From assembly GCA_958450365.1 (NCBI GenBank), contig CAUEEP010000211.1:992001-1056000 (forward strand): a stretch of 64,000 nt of DNA, in the 5' to 3' direction. Shown here one piece after another: positions 11,541-22,944 of the stretch. Origin of the DNA: Mesorhabditis belari (lineage: Eukaryota > Nematoda > Chromadorea > Rhabditida > Rhabditidae). The notes beneath the pieces are model-generated. The model was not told the origin of the DNA. It ran no database searches and saw only the letters and a program-made list of their open reading frames with translations. The translations under genes and the position numbers were made by a program. Each line of letters starts with the position of its first letter. Within the stretch, counting starts at the first letter, position 1.

Positions 11541-12345
11541 ACTTTGACCAAGCGATGACAGTCGACAAGCGATCATTTTTGCAATCTGCAATCGAATCAG
11601 ATGCTATGTCCAAACGACGCGTGAACGCACGCAGCCGGTTCTATCGTTCCCAATTCTATTGATGAGCATCTCACACGCCATTGGAAGGCGATCAGATGCG
11701 GGAAATGGCTAGATCAGATGCGGGATCAGTTAAATATGCAAACAAGGCTTCACAGGTCGTTACTGCCGGAATCCTCATCCGCCACGCTAAAGATCATAGC
11801 CTTTGGAACTTTGCTGGAGATAGAGAAATGGATCTATTTCGATGACCACTATTTGGCGATGGCTGGCTGGACTCCAGAATCATATCGATGTGAAACATCA
11901 TCCCCATCAATCATATCCATGTCAAGGCGGTGCCAGAACTTTTTGGCTTGAGTTTCAGTCGTTCCAATTCTGTGTTTGACCATCTCCATTTTATTGGAAG
12001 GCGATCAAATGGAAATATTTGGATCGTATGAGGTCGCGCTGTGGCATGTCTGTTTTTGTGAGAATGACTGATTCTGTTTTTGGGGCAATCATATCAACTG
12101 GTTTGGAGGCGATGAAGTGCGGTAACGCTAGATCCGAGATCACGCAACAGTTTCGATGTTCGAATTCTACCATTGAGCATCTCCTCCTTGTTGGAGAGAG
12201 GCGATCAAATACGGGAAGTATTTGATCAGATGCTTGCATGTGGTTTCGATGTTCAAATTCTACCATTCAGCACATTTCCTACACCCCATTGATGAGCATC
12301 TCAACACCATTGGAAAGGTGATCAGATGCGGGAGAGTACTTCCTC
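11540..12345. repeat. Dispersed-tandem family around GATGAGCATCTC / GGCGATCAGATGCGGG
   Basis: At least five imperfect copies of a block containing 'ttccaattct', 'gagcatctc', 'attggaaggcgatca' and 'gatgcgggaa' occur (near 11.65, 11.70, 11.98, 12.18 and 12.30 kb). Open frames on both strands (11991-12266, 12019-12225) follow the block. No protein family is recognised. Confidence 0.65.
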
Positions 12346-12884
12346 GCTAGTTAAGCGGGTGCAAACGCTGTTTTATATCGAAAAACCTAATATTATATAT
12401 CAAACATAACTTTAAACCCGAAAAAAAGATAGAATAAAACCTTGGCGATTGAATAGGCATAATCTTGATCGGTGGACCCCCACAAACCACTGGCGGAAAA
12501 CGCCAAACAGAAATTCAGGAGTAAAGTCGCTTGGAAAAATTTTTTTGGCTCAATTGCCTACTATCTAAGATCGACCGCTTTTTTATATTTGATTTATTGT
12601 TTTATGTCAGTTTTTCAGCAGAAAATCGCCCTCATTTCCATGCTCATCCCGATTCGAGGCGGAGACGATCGTCCGAAATCCCGGCTCATCGCCGCAGATT
12701 TTCTCTGAAAATCAAAAATCTTAAAAAACTTTCAAATTTATAACTGTGCCTCAAAATTTGTATTTGAGTTTCAAATATTTAAATTTATTTTGAGTTTATA
12801 GAAACTTCAAAGTTTGTCTGAGCTTTATCCAATTTTAGTTAAATTTTAAAGAATTTGAAACTATTTAATTGTTCTTATTCCTTT
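12345..12884. other. Spacer upstream of LINE tail, no gene resolved
   Basis: Two overlapping plus-strand frames (12472-12708, 12531-12743) have no motif. They could be degraded retroelement sequence because the LINE tail follows at 12.89 kb. Confidence 0.4.
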
Positions 12885-13030
12885 TGCAGATTCCCCTTTG
12901 CTTCCAATGCCTCTTTATCAAATTCATTTCCCGTTAGAGCCGCTAGATTATGGAACTTGCTCCCCAAACATGACATACCCGAAATTCAGTCGCTTTTCAT
13001 ATTCAAGAAAAACGTATCGATGTTTTAGCT
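12885..13030 (+). mobile_element. Non-LTR retrotransposon (LINE) reverse-transcriptase C-terminal fragment
   Basis: The plus-strand frame reads FPVRAARLWNLLPKHDIPEI and ends shortly after FIFKKNVSMF. The R-x-A-R-x-W-N-x-L-P signature is typical of the last residues of jockey/RTE-like LINE reverse transcriptases. It follows an acceptor-like TTTTGCAG at 12890. Only the tail is present, consistent with 5' truncation. Confidence 0.65.
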
Positions 13031-13199
13031 CTTTTCCTTTTGCCACCAGCAAATGCCCCTTTGAAACAGCAGTTTCAGTATGTATTATAACAACGATTAA
13101 GTATCCTTCTTGCATTTCTCTATGATTTCTTTCACTTTATCGTTTGAATAAAGTATTATTAATGTGCCCAGTCGACTTAACTAGAAAGGCCCCCACCTT

Positions 13200-14175
13200 A
13201 ATAACATTTTAAACGTTTAAAATATATCTTATATTTTTGACATATGTATCAATATCTTATCTATATTAAATATATCTATTTTATAGTTTATAAAGCGCGA
13301 AACTTTCTCTAAACTTTGTCAATTTGGATTGCTGAGTTTTGAGGAACTTTTTCTTATTTTGACCAAACCGCTTTTCTAAGAAAGGCTTACATTTCAAGCA
13401 GATTTTAAATATCTTAATTATATATTTAAGCAATATTTAATTATATATCTGTGTTTACATTTAATATGTCTATTTTTTAGTTTATAAAGCTTTAAACTTT
13501 ATCCAGTTTCAGTTAAGGTTTTGAGAGCTTTGCTTATTTTGATCAAACTGCTTTTCTAGATTTCTAGAATGATTTGCACTTTAAGCAAAGATCTATTTAA
13601 ATATATGTATATTATATATCATATATTTATTTGTAATTCTAAACTTTTCTCTAAACTTTATCCAATTTCAGTTAAAGTTTAGAGAAGTTTATTTGATTTG
13701 AACAAGAAAGAGCTTTTCTCAAGAAAGGCCACATTTCAAGCAAACATTTTTTAAACATTTTAAATATATTTACTGTTTAAATATAATATATATTATATAT
13801 CTATATTAAATATATCTATTTTTATAGTTATAAAGCACGAAACTTTCTCTAAACTTTGTCCAATTTAGTTAAAGTTTAAGGGAGTTTAGCCTGATTTAAT
13901 GGAGAATTTGCTTTTTCTAGAGAAAGGCTTACACATTTCAAGCAGATTTTAAATATCTTCCAGTCTATATTTATATTAAATATATCTATTCTTAGTTTAT
14001 TAAACTCTCTAAACTTTCATACAAACTTTATCCAATTTCAGTTAAAGTTTAAAGAACTTTTAGCTTATTTTGATCAAACTGCTTTTCTAGAAGAGCTTAC
14101 ATTTTAAGCAAAGATTTTAAACATTTTAAATATATTTATATATAAATATAGATGTTAAATGAGTTTAAAATATAT
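13200..14175. repeat. Satellite-like tandem array, unit about 190-240 bp
   Basis: Five or six diverged units share, in order, a TATATATTTA-rich block, 'tatctattttatagttt', 'ctctaaactttatccaatttc', 'agttaaagttt', 'tgatcaaactgcttttctag' and 'cttacatttcaagcagattt'. Unit starts fall near 13.21, 13.44, 13.60, 13.78, 13.97 and 14.10 kb. No coding frame. Confidence 0.85.
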
Positions 14176-15330
14176 CCCAAAAGATATCTTGATAGATTTA
14201 TGGTTTGTTTTTAAGTTGCACCTTGTTTTTTTCCGTTTTTATCATTCCATCTTCTCGCACAATGATCAATTCTCTTTTTTCGTCAACACAAGCCAAGTTG
14301 GGAGCTGAAAAAAAGAACATTTGCTCCAAGTTCTCTTATTTAAATACGAAAATTTACAAAATCTATCGTTTTTTTTTTTTGTTATTTTCCTAATTCCGCA
14401 GCGAAAATTGCAAATTTCCCCTTTTTTAAAGCTAAATACTCGATTTTCTTTCTGTTTCCTTCAAGTTTCCATTGGATTTGATTAGAATTAGAAACAATTT
14501 ATATAAATAAGTATTTCTGTATCTATTTGCTATCGATTTCTGTCCAATTCTCTCTATTTTAGATCGATTTTAATATATTTATTAGTTCCATTTATCCCCC
14601 CTTTTATCACCCCTCCCTCCCCACGCACCTCTCTGCTGCCTTGGCGGCAAGGCGGTTTAATCTCCTCGCTGTCAACATCCCCCAGCCCTCCCGGTTGATC
14701 CCACTCCCGTGCAATGAGGATAACACTAGAGTCTCAGAAATGACCATGTTTGATAAAATCTAGAGCTCAAAATCTTTAGAGCACGTGACTTTTACCCCGT
14801 CAGCCGAGAAATGAACACTTTTGAAGGGGCTTTTGAACCTTTGAATCACGTTTGCTCTATTTTCTTTGCGCACTTTTAAATCTTGTCCCGATATCTATTC
14901 CGAAAATATTGAATTTCCCTCAGAGACGATGATGCCATAAACACATAGACCGTCCGGAGTCGGTGTAAGTTCAAAGCTGGGTGTTCACTGAGATACGTTC
15001 GACCACAAGGCTGAGAATGAAAGCAGTTTGCTGAAGATTTTTCATTTCAACAACTGTTTACAATGATCTCTCTATGCTAATCTATGCGTTAAATTAGCTA
15101 AATTCACTTCGAACATCCGGCCTTTGTGATTTGCTTGTCGAATATCCACACTCCCCCAGCTCGACTCGTTGTCCGATTTCTTGCCGGAAGCCTATAAAGA
15201 GATTAAATGTTTAAAAAGACCCCCCCATCCTAAAGAATCAACTCAAAACATTGGTGAACTTGTTATTCCGATTGTTTTTATTTAAAGCGAAAAGAAAAAG
15301 ATCCACTTCCACCCTAGACTTATGTTTTTC
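14176..15330. other. Intergenic stretch, no gene supported
   Basis: 14.59-14.72 kb is C-rich against an AT-rich surround and may be a fragment of a coding or mobile sequence, but I cannot identify it. Otherwise nothing stands out. Confidence 0.4.
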
Positions 15331-16065
15331 GGTTTAAGACAGAAACGTTCTTTTCCAGTTCAGCTGGTTTTGGTTTCGATTTTGGTTTCGATTTCGGTAA
15401 CCGAACCGAAAAACTAATCATTTCAGTTGAACCGAAACCAGGCCAGAGGCAAAATTCGATAACGGACGATAAAGTGAACATAGTGGTAAGCTACCACTGA
15501 ACTTTTGTTTCGGTTTTGAACCGGAAACGTTCTTTTTCGGTTCTTTTGGTTCGGTTTGGTTTTGGTTTCGATTTCGGTTAACCAGATCAGATTGAACCGA
15601 CACGAAAATGATCTTTTCGGTTGAACGGCCCCAGGACCCAGGCAAAATTCGATAACGGACGATAAGAGTGAACCTAGTATGGTAGCTACCACTAGATTTG
15701 TGTTTTCGGTTTGAACCGGAAACGTTCTTTTTCGGCTCGGTTCTCGTTTTGGTTTTAGTTTCGGTTAACCGAACCGAACCGAACCGAAAAAATTATCTTT
15801 TCGGTTGAACCGAAACCGAACCGAACCAAAATTCGATAACGGACGATAAAGTGAACATAGTGGTAAGCTACCACTGGGTTGTGTTTCGTTTTGAATCGAA
15901 AACGTTTTTTTTTGGCTCGGTTTTGGTTTTCAGTTCAGCCGAAAAGATGATTTTTTCGATTCTATTTCGGTAACCGGTGAGCAAAAACTAATCATTTCGG
16001 TGGGAACCGGGCTTGAAGTTTCAGGTTTGACTTCCGTTGAACCGAAGGTTCTTTTCAGTTGAACC
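15330..16065. repeat. Tandem array, unit about 200 bp (AACCGAAC / TTCGGTTC rich)
   Basis: Four units share 'gaaacgttctttttcgg', runs of AACCGAACCGAA and its complement, 'caaaattcgataacggacg', 'ataaagtgaac' and 'tagtggtaagctaccact' (itself a near-palindrome). Units begin near 15.33, 15.51, 15.70 and 15.89 kb. Minus-strand frames across it are repeat-driven. Confidence 0.9.
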
Positions 16066-16459
16066 GAAACCGAATCCAGCGAGACAACCAGAAACACAGA
16101 TCCTGCCAGAATCCACCCAGTCCGCCGACCACTACTCGGCTTCGGGAGAATGGTGTCATGAAGGAGAGACCTCTCCTCCAGTGTCCCTAGCATAGTGCGC
16201 GCTGAAGATCTATTTTCTTGTGTATCGTCTTTTAAGCATTATTCGAAATGTTTTTCTCGAAAGTTTTACTTGACGCAAAATCGTATTATGGTTCTCCCCA
16301 GCGAGTCCACCTCCCCGACTTTTGATTTCTCAAAGTTGTAATCTTGACCTAAACTTTGAACATTTATATGACTAGATAAATCTAGAGAATCTAGATAATT
16401 CTATAGAATAATATAAACTTTATCTACTAGATAAAGGAACTAAGATGTTGTTTTTGATG

Positions 16460-16915
16460 ATATCTGTCTGTTTGTCTGTCTAGCTGTCTGTCTATCTGTC
16501 TGTCTGTCTGGCTGTCATCTATCTATCTGTCTTTTTGTCTGTCTGTCTTTCCGTCTGTCTGTCTGTCTGTCTGTCTGTCTAGCTGTCTGTCTGTCTGTCT
16601 CATCTAGCTGTCTATCTGTCTGTCTGTCTATCTATCTATCTAGCTGTCTCTGTCAGCTGTCTACATCTAGCTGTCTGTCTATCTAGCTGTCTGTCTAGCT
16701 GTCTGTCTGTCTGTCTATCTAGCTGTCTATCTAGCTGTCTGTCTAGCTGTCTCTGTCTGTCCCAGCTGTCTGCTCTAGCTGTGTCTGTCTAGCTGTCTGT
16801 CTTTCTAGCTGTCTATCTAGCTGTCTGTCTGTCTGTCTGTCTGTCTATCTGTCTGTCTATCTTATATCTATCTATCTATCTATCTATCTATTTATCTATC
16901 TATCTGTTCCTCATC
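16460..16915. repeat. Microsatellite (GTCT)n/(ATCT)n with AGCTGTCT interruptions
   Basis: About 450 bp of GTCT and ATCT tetramers punctuated by 'agctgtct'. Plain simple-sequence DNA. Confidence 0.98.
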
Positions 16916-16989
16916 TCCACAGAGGACCGTTTCAAATAACCTAGTTAGTTTGACTTGCAGAATTTCATCTAGTTTTGCCAAACTGAAAT

Positions 16990-17075
16990 TCCTGACCCGG
17001 GCCGGGTCGAACCCGGTTTCTTTGAGCTAGAGACAAGTCCTAAAACTCGCACTGCACCATCTACTATGGTCGAGT
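16990..17075 (-). repeat. tRNA-derived SINE-like fragment
   Basis: On the minus strand a D-arm-like TGGTGCAGTGCGAG is followed about 50 bp later by GGGTTCGACCC, a good Pol III B box. The same layout (TGGCGCAGTCAG, then GGTTCGACCC) occurs at 39.7 and 45.3 kb. No proper acceptor stem forms, so it is not a functional tRNA. Confidence 0.5.
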
Positions 17076-17076
17076 G

Positions 17077-17302
17077 GTTAACGTCTCTCAAACGAACGGA
17101 AAGTTCGCCTCCTCTTCCTTTCAATTTTATTGCTTTTTCTTCTGCAAAAACAGCAGTAAAGCGTAACAAAAAAGATCGATAACACATCAAATTCCACATC
17201 ACTTACCCGTTTGTATACTTCCATAGAAGATATCTACACTTAGGTCCCGATCCGATCCCAGTGTGCTCCTTTAAGAAACCGATCACGTGATTTAATACGT
17301 GA
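17077..17302 (-). CDS. Last exons of an unidentified gene
   Basis: The exon at about 17205-17302 is bounded by a CTTTCAG acceptor and a GTAAGT donor on the minus strand. It reads VHVLNHVIGFLKEHTGIGSG followed by PKCRYLLWKYTN. After a TTTTGCAG acceptor (about 17155) the phase-matched continuation is very basic (RKSNKIERKRRR) and stops near 17077. Splice quality and composition argue for a real gene end; I do not recognise the family. No upstream exon was found. Confidence 0.45.
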
Positions 17303-17429
17303 ACTACTGAAAGGAAAGGAGAGATAAATGATATTTGTATGCATTGAAATGTTCAAATTAAGTCATGGTCCTAGAAAAATCGAAAAAAGATCTAGTTTTA
17401 GCTCTACCTAGTCTTTATGTCGATCTAGA

Positions 17430-17610
17430 CTTGCAGTCAACCCCAAGAAAGCCTTGTTTAGTTCAAGTCTAGCTAGGTAAAGCCCTTGCCAAGATCAAGC
17501 CAAGCTAGGGAAAGCCTTGCTTAGTTCAAGCCAAGCTGAGGAAAGCCTTGTTTAGTTCAAGCCAAGCTAGGAAAGCCTTTGCTTAGTTCAAGCCAAGCTA
17601 GGGAGCCTTC
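17430..17610. repeat. Tandem repeat, about 30-33 bp (GTTCAAGCCAAGCTAGGAAAGCCTT)
   Basis: Four or five imperfect copies; the units contain 'agccaagctag' and 'aaagccttg'. Confidence 0.85.
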
Positions 17611-17889
17611 TTTTGGTTTCTGACAAAGTAAACCCTGCCTACATCTTTGAACACAAAGTACACCTACCAATTCCAAATTTATCGCAATTCTTCCCGGTCG
17701 AGATCGATTGATTTACGTCACCTCGTCGGCCAACATAAAACAACAACTGCCAAGAAAAGCTTTAATCTTTAAAGAAATTTAAGAACAACTTTATCCCCCA
17801 GCCATTAATTTCTTTTTGAATGTTTTGCTTCGATCAATTTCTTCCTTTCTTTTACATTTTCAAAACTGTAAAGAGACAGAATGATTTCA

Positions 17890-18165
17890 ATATTGATTTG
17901 AAATAATATAAATCATCGTCTCCAATTGGTTCATTCAAGAACAGTTACAGAACTCAAGAAAACGAAGGATTTGCAAGCTTTTTCCTTGGCATTCCCGCTC
18001 ACGCAGATGCGAAGCGCAATAAAATATTCTCCAATTGATTCACTCCAAAGGCAGTTCTAGTAAATAGTTTAAAAGCTTTTCCTTGGCATTCTCATCAGAT
18101 AGACACAATAAAATAATCTCCGATTCACCAACTCGAAAACAGAAGTATTTGGGATTTGATGCATA
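17890..18165. repeat. Diverged repeat (three copies) around CTTTTCCTTGGCATTC
   Basis: Three partial copies share 'gctttttccttggcattc' and 'cacaataaaataatctccaa', each preceded by 'attcactc' wording. A fourth, weaker echo lies at 18.66-18.72 kb. Confidence 0.6.
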
Positions 18166-18169
18166 ATTA

Positions 18170-18505
18170 TCCGGACTTCTTTTATAAATGATTTTTATTG
18201 TAAAAAATAACATAAATAGTTAGAAAAATATGTTTAATTATTATTGATTATTCTGGAGCATATTCACCGCCTACATCAATAACTGATTGCCATTTGCTTG
18301 GAGACGATCGATTCCACGAGCGAGAATAAACGATCTTTGGAGGCAATCCACGCTTTACATCGTCTATCAGTCATCCAAATCGTTGTAGATCTTATTTGTT
18401 TGCCAATTTTTGAGCGATCGATTGACGTATTGGTAGTCCGTTGGGAGACTTCTCCAGTTCTTTGAGATCATGAAACGACTCTACGGCGAGACCATCCCTT
18501 TTCAG
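18170..18505 (-). mobile_element. Mariner transposase C-terminal relic
   Basis: The minus strand reads SKWQSVIDVGGEYAPE followed by stops, matching the -RW-(K/S)-CI(D)-(N)GEY ending of mariner transposases, with an upstream stretch (KSPNGLPIRQSIA) in another frame. Frame breaks show it is dead. A mariner-like end word 'catcaacccaatattt' lies at about 18657-18672 and may belong to another copy. Confidence 0.6.
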
Positions 18506-19059
18506 CGAAATGGTAGAGCATGATATGGCGAAGATGGATATGATTGTCGACTCCATTTTGTTCACTAAAAGAATAACGAATATTTTTGAAAAGAAATAGA
18601 CAAAAAGCTTTCAAAACAAAAAAGATACAAGCACGCAAAAGAAGTCGGATAAGTATGCATCAACCCAATATTTAAAAGCTTTTTTCTTTTAACATTCCCA
18701 TCACTCACCCACATTTGTCGACGGTGAAACGATATAGTTTTTATGCGCACGTGTTCTGGGGATAAACGTGAGGCAAGTATGATTCTCCCCATGTCTCATC
18801 GCTTTCAGAAGAGATTCTTTTGCTCCCCCTAAAAGCTATAAATATTCCTTAAATCGACTACGTTGTATGTATTGAATTCAATTATTTTTTTAAAAATCAA
18901 AGCGCATAATAAAGTTTTCTTTCACAGGTATTTTGAAAGTGTTTTTATGATCTCAAAATGGGAATTTCTTTTTAGTTTGAATTTTAGTTAAAAATTTGGC
19001 CGTTAACATAAAAGCTTTTGACTATGGGTCTGGGATCAAAGCATGACCAATTGGACCGC

Positions 19060-19185
19060 AATTGAACACCAGTCAGAACACCAATTGAACATCACGGGAA
19101 CACCAATTGAACATCAATTGAACACCAATTGAACACCAATTGAACACCAATTGAACACCAATTGAACACCAATTGAACACAGCTT
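19060..19185. repeat. Tandem repeat, 14-bp unit CACCAATTGAACAC
   Basis: Seven or eight copies of AATTGAACACC. Each unit contains the palindrome CAATTG. Confidence 0.95.
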
Positions 19186-19924
19186 GATTGACAGTCAAAG
19201 CCCACAGCAGCACCACCAACCAGTGATCAACACTTATGAAAGAAGTTCTTGAGAGTATAAAAGCCTAAAAATCTGTAGAGTTTTTTGCAATAAAAAATAG
19301 TAAATTATATAGTTGCATTCTTAAACACTAAGATTTAAAGATTTTAAATTAAAAAAATTAAAGATTAAAGTATTTTTGTGATGGAGGCGGCGCTTGAAAA
19401 TGATCTTTTCTTTGTTGTTCTTTAGTTAGTCTATTTGGCGTCCAGCTGATCCAAATTTAGCTTTGAAAACAAGTAGAACATCTGAAATAGTTATTCTAAA
19501 CTTTCCTGAAAAGTTCTTTAGCGAGATTAAATAAGGGATGGCTGGCGTCAGGCCAGAGTCACGTTCCTTTTTCGCGGTGGCTGCTCCAATTTTCACGTCG
19601 GTGTTCAATTCTCGATTTTCATTTAAATTCAGCTCTTTTCATTCGCGTTTCTTTTGTTTTCTGAAATTTGATAGATTAAATCGACATTTTCATCGTTATT
19701 TGAAATTTATATAGGAAGCATCAAAAGGAGTTGATGCTTGAAAGAATAGAACAAATAAAATGATCATTGTAGAAAAAGGGCTTTAGCTGGTCAATATGGT
19801 AGAGTTCTAGTAATCAATAACAATACTGAAGTACTGTAGCTGGTAAAGTATTGTTGTAAATGGGTAAATATGGTAGAGTTCATTAATCAATGAATAACAA
19901 TACCAAAGCTGAAACTGTAAATAG
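19186..19924. other. Spacer; a 60-bp direct repeat at 19.80-19.91 kb
   Basis: 'atatggtagagttc' with 'aatcaataacaatac' occurs twice, about 60 bp apart, just before the large GATCTGATC array. No gene is supported. Confidence 0.5.
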
Positions 19925-20610
19925 GCTGCGATCTGAGGCTGATCCGAGAGCGCAGTCCCACGAGCCGAATCTGAAACCTGATCTGCGTTCTGATCCCCAG
20001 TCTGAGAGCTGATGCAGCGATCTGATCTGATCACGAAGCTGATCTGTGATCTGATCTGATCTGAGAGCTGATCTGGCATGATCTGAAATCTGATCCCCGA
20101 GCAGATCTGTGATCTGATCTGATCCTCCGAGCTGATCTGTGATCTGATCACAGTCTGAAACTGATCATGATCTGATCTGATCTGAGAGCTGATCTGTGAT
20201 CTGATCTGATCTGAGAGCTGATCTGTGATCTGATCTGATCCTGAGAGCTGATCTGTGATCTGATCTGATCCGAGAGCTGATCTGTGATCTGATCTGATCT
20301 GAGAGCTGATCTGTGATCTGATCTGATCTGAGAGCTGATCTGTGATCTGATCCGATCTCCGAGCTGATCTGTGATCTGATCTGATCCGAGAACTGATCTG
20401 TGATCTGATCTGATCTGAGAGCTGATCTGTGATCTGATCTGATCTCCGAGCTGATCTGTGATCTGATCTGATCGGGAAGCTGATCTGGTGATCCCAGTCA
20501 GGCGATCCCAGCCCAGCCGTTTTTTGATCTGAGAGCTGATCTGTGATCTGATCCGATCACGAGGGAGCTGATCAGCTGCTGAGATCTGATCCTGATCTGT
20601 GATCCGCTTT
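19925..20610. repeat. Tandem repeat, about 30-32 bp (CTGATCTGTGATCTGATCTGA)
   Basis: About 20 units 'gagctgatctgtgatctgatctgatct' with variants 'gatctccgagctg' and 'gatcctgagag'. All three open frames on the minus strand encode Ser/Asp/Gln/Arg repeats (DQIRSQISSQ) and are repeat by-products. Not a CRISPR: there are no unique spacers. Confidence 0.95.
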
Positions 20611-20994
20611 GCCAATCGTTCTACTAATTACTTTATTTGTAAATAGTCAACCAGAAGTCAACCAGTAAATTTACAGTAAATGCTAGTTCCCCAATAGGCT
20701 TGAGCACTAAATTAGCTGAGTCGAGGTTACTGTAACCCCGACAGACACTCAAATTGGAGTGGTGCTATAGCCGTGAATGGCATTTTTTGAGGTACTTTCT
20801 TAAGAGTAAGAATAAGGACTGTATAATCAAAAAGTTAGTTTAAAGAAATCGTCATAAAGTGGCTTTTTGCTGTAATCAACTCCAAAAATTTTCAGATTTT
20901 CTTAGAGAAATTTGAATATAATCGACTAGTGATGTTGGTTTGGGTAAAAAAGATTTTCGAAGGGGTGATTCGGTGACAAAATCGTGATGGAGAC

Positions 20995-21095
20995 CATATG
21001 TTCGAATGGATAAAAGAAGGGAGAGAGAAAGAGGGGAAGAGAGGGAGAGAGGAAGAGAGGAAGAGAGGAAGAGAGGAAGAGAGAAATTTTGCTCT
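20995..21095. repeat. Purine-rich repeat GGAAGAGA / GGGAGAGA
   Basis: Pure-purine run of about 80 bp on the plus strand. It encodes Ser/Leu/Pro low complexity on the minus strand. Confidence 0.9.
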
Positions 21096-21368
21096 TTTTT
21101 GACCGATTCCATATACCACATTTGAGTTATGTCTGATCTTGTTTCGACGTCCTGTTTTACTAAAATTTCGTTCACTGATTATGGTTTTCTTTGGAGTGAA
21201 AGTAAAAAACAATAAAAACAATAAAACATAAAAACAATAAAAATGATCGTCTAGAATTCTAAACTTTCATCAGTCAGTTTTGTTTTTTTATTTTTGTGAT
21301 TATTGATTAAATGATTTTACGGGGATTTAGACTAAGGGAAGAGTTGTTTTTGGCTTCTGTAGAGATAT

Positions 21369-22056
21369 ATTGGGTTGGTGAATTAGGGGAGCACATAACG
21401 AATATTTCGCAGGACTCATGAAGATAAAAAAAAACAAACCCACATTGAACTAGCTGAAGGGGTTTTGGTTACTTCAACATTTCCTCAAACTGAAAAATAG
21501 CGCTTGTTTGGGGACTTTTTGGTGCTTCCCGCATCCAGTCCGGACCTCGCCCCTTTTGATTACTATTTATTCCGGATCCTGAGCTACTCCAGATCCTGAG
21601 CTATTCCGGATCCTGAGCTATTCCAGATCATGAGCTACTCCAGATCATAGAGCTATTCCGGATCATGAGCTATTCCAGATCATGAGCTACTCCAGATCAT
21701 GAGCTATTCCGGATCCCCCGCTATTCCAGATCTTGAGCTATTCCGGATGTGAGCTATTCAGATCATAAGCTATTCCGGATCATGAAGCTATTCCTGGATC
21801 ATGAGCTACTCCAGATCATGAGCTTAATGAGCTTACGGGAGAACACTTCGATTCGGAAGACCCGGTCAAAAATTGGCTTTGAAAGTTTTTCGATTCAAAA
21901 CCAAAATCCTACTACCCCGAGAAATCCTCAAATTGCCTGTAAAATGGGCAGAAGTCATCCAATAATGGAAATTATTTGGAATGAATTCATGGTTTTGTAT
22001 TTTGAATAAATTTTGGTTCAAAGTCTCACGCAGTTTTCAAGTCCACCAACCCAATA
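21369..22056 (+). mobile_element. Mariner-type transposon relic 2, both ends present
   Basis: The left end ATATTGGGTTGGTGAATT and right end CCACCAACCCAATATT form terminal inverted repeats; the inside includes GCATCCAGTCCGGACCTCGCC, which encodes the SPDLAP-type motif. From 21575 to 21830 the interior has become a tandem array of about 17-bp half-units 'gagctattccggatcat' and 'gagctactccagatcat'. Length about 690 bp, roughly half an autonomous mariner; no intact transposase. Confidence 0.8.
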
Positions 22057-22540
22057 TTTATACTTTGATCTTTATAATTTCTTTTGAGACCGTTTTTCGG
22101 TGTGGTTCAATGGTAGATGTCTTGAAAACGCACAATTCATCAAAAATTTCACACTTAATAGGAGAAACTTCGCTTAAACTATGAAGCAACCTGGCACTAT
22201 TACAATTACTTTAACACTTGCGTGAAAAAAGGGATGAATGAAAGGGAACTCAAAACTGACTCAAAACAAAGAGAAACCTTAAATATTGTTCGGGCTTAAA
22301 TAATAATTAAATTGCTGAAAAGCTACGTCAAACGGACCTTTGAATATCATCTCGTGGCTGGATTACGTTGTTTATCCATCGAGTTTGAAAATTTTGACTA
22401 ACTGCGGAAGTAGTGGCGACAGCTTCTCTTTTGTTTTTGCTTTCTTAATTGAATCTTACAATTGACATTCTGTAGGTTTGATGACAGCATTATGTGTTTG
22501 TGTGCCCTCATCTTTGTGCCAAGTTATCCAGATAAGCCAG
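22057..22540. other. Spacer, nothing seen
   Basis: AT-rich, with no supported ORF or repeat. Confidence 0.5.
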
Positions 22541-22544
22541 GGTT

Positions 22545-22685
22545 TCTTTATGAGCTTTACTTTATAAGTAGATTACTGGATTGTACAGGGTGAGCCCAGT
22601 GGCCGTTACATATAAAAAGAGTCTCTGTATAAGGCCCACCTGTACAATCCAGTAATTTCCTCATAAAGTAAAGCTCATAAAAAAA
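22545..22685. mobile_element. Palindromic MITE with TACAGGGTG-type core
   Basis: Arms 22548-22600 and 22637-22683 are reverse complements ('atgagctttactttataa' and 'ttactggattgtaca'). The arms meet around 'tacagggtgagccc', resembling the TACAGGGTGGGCC ends of nematode Tc/mariner elements that also appear at 24.86, 25.14 and 44.71 kb. Would form a hairpin of about 140 nt. Confidence 0.75.
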
Positions 22686-22944
22686 ACTCAAAATGTTAAA
22701 GATTTTTCTTGAAATAACTTTTATTTGTCTCATAACAATTCCTAAAAACTATTCCTTTTCAAACAGATCACTCATTAAGCTTTTACCTGGGGAAAAATTC
22801 AAGCGTCGTAGAAGAAAGTCGATCGTGGCCAGAAGGTATAGGAGATCCGACTCTTGCCAAGCCTTTTCCCAAAGATGTAATAGCTTTTACACAGGCGTCC
22901 AAACCCCAAATCGAAGCGTCGATCATTGGCGAGAAGAAGGTTCA

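Noticed and set aside
12019..12266. Overlapping ORFs on both strands
   Set aside because: Both follow an imperfect repeat block with no protein-like conservation.
19925..20610. Possible CRISPR array (regular repeats)
   Set aside because: There are no unique spacers; it is a continuous tandem repeat in a eukaryotic sequence, without cas genes.
20148..20615. 155-codon Ser/Asp/Gln-rich protein
   Set aside because: Translation of the GATCTGATC tandem array; all frames are open because the unit lacks stops.
20876..21221. Ser/Leu-rich minus-strand ORFs
   Set aside because: Driven by the purine-rich GGAAGAGA repeat.
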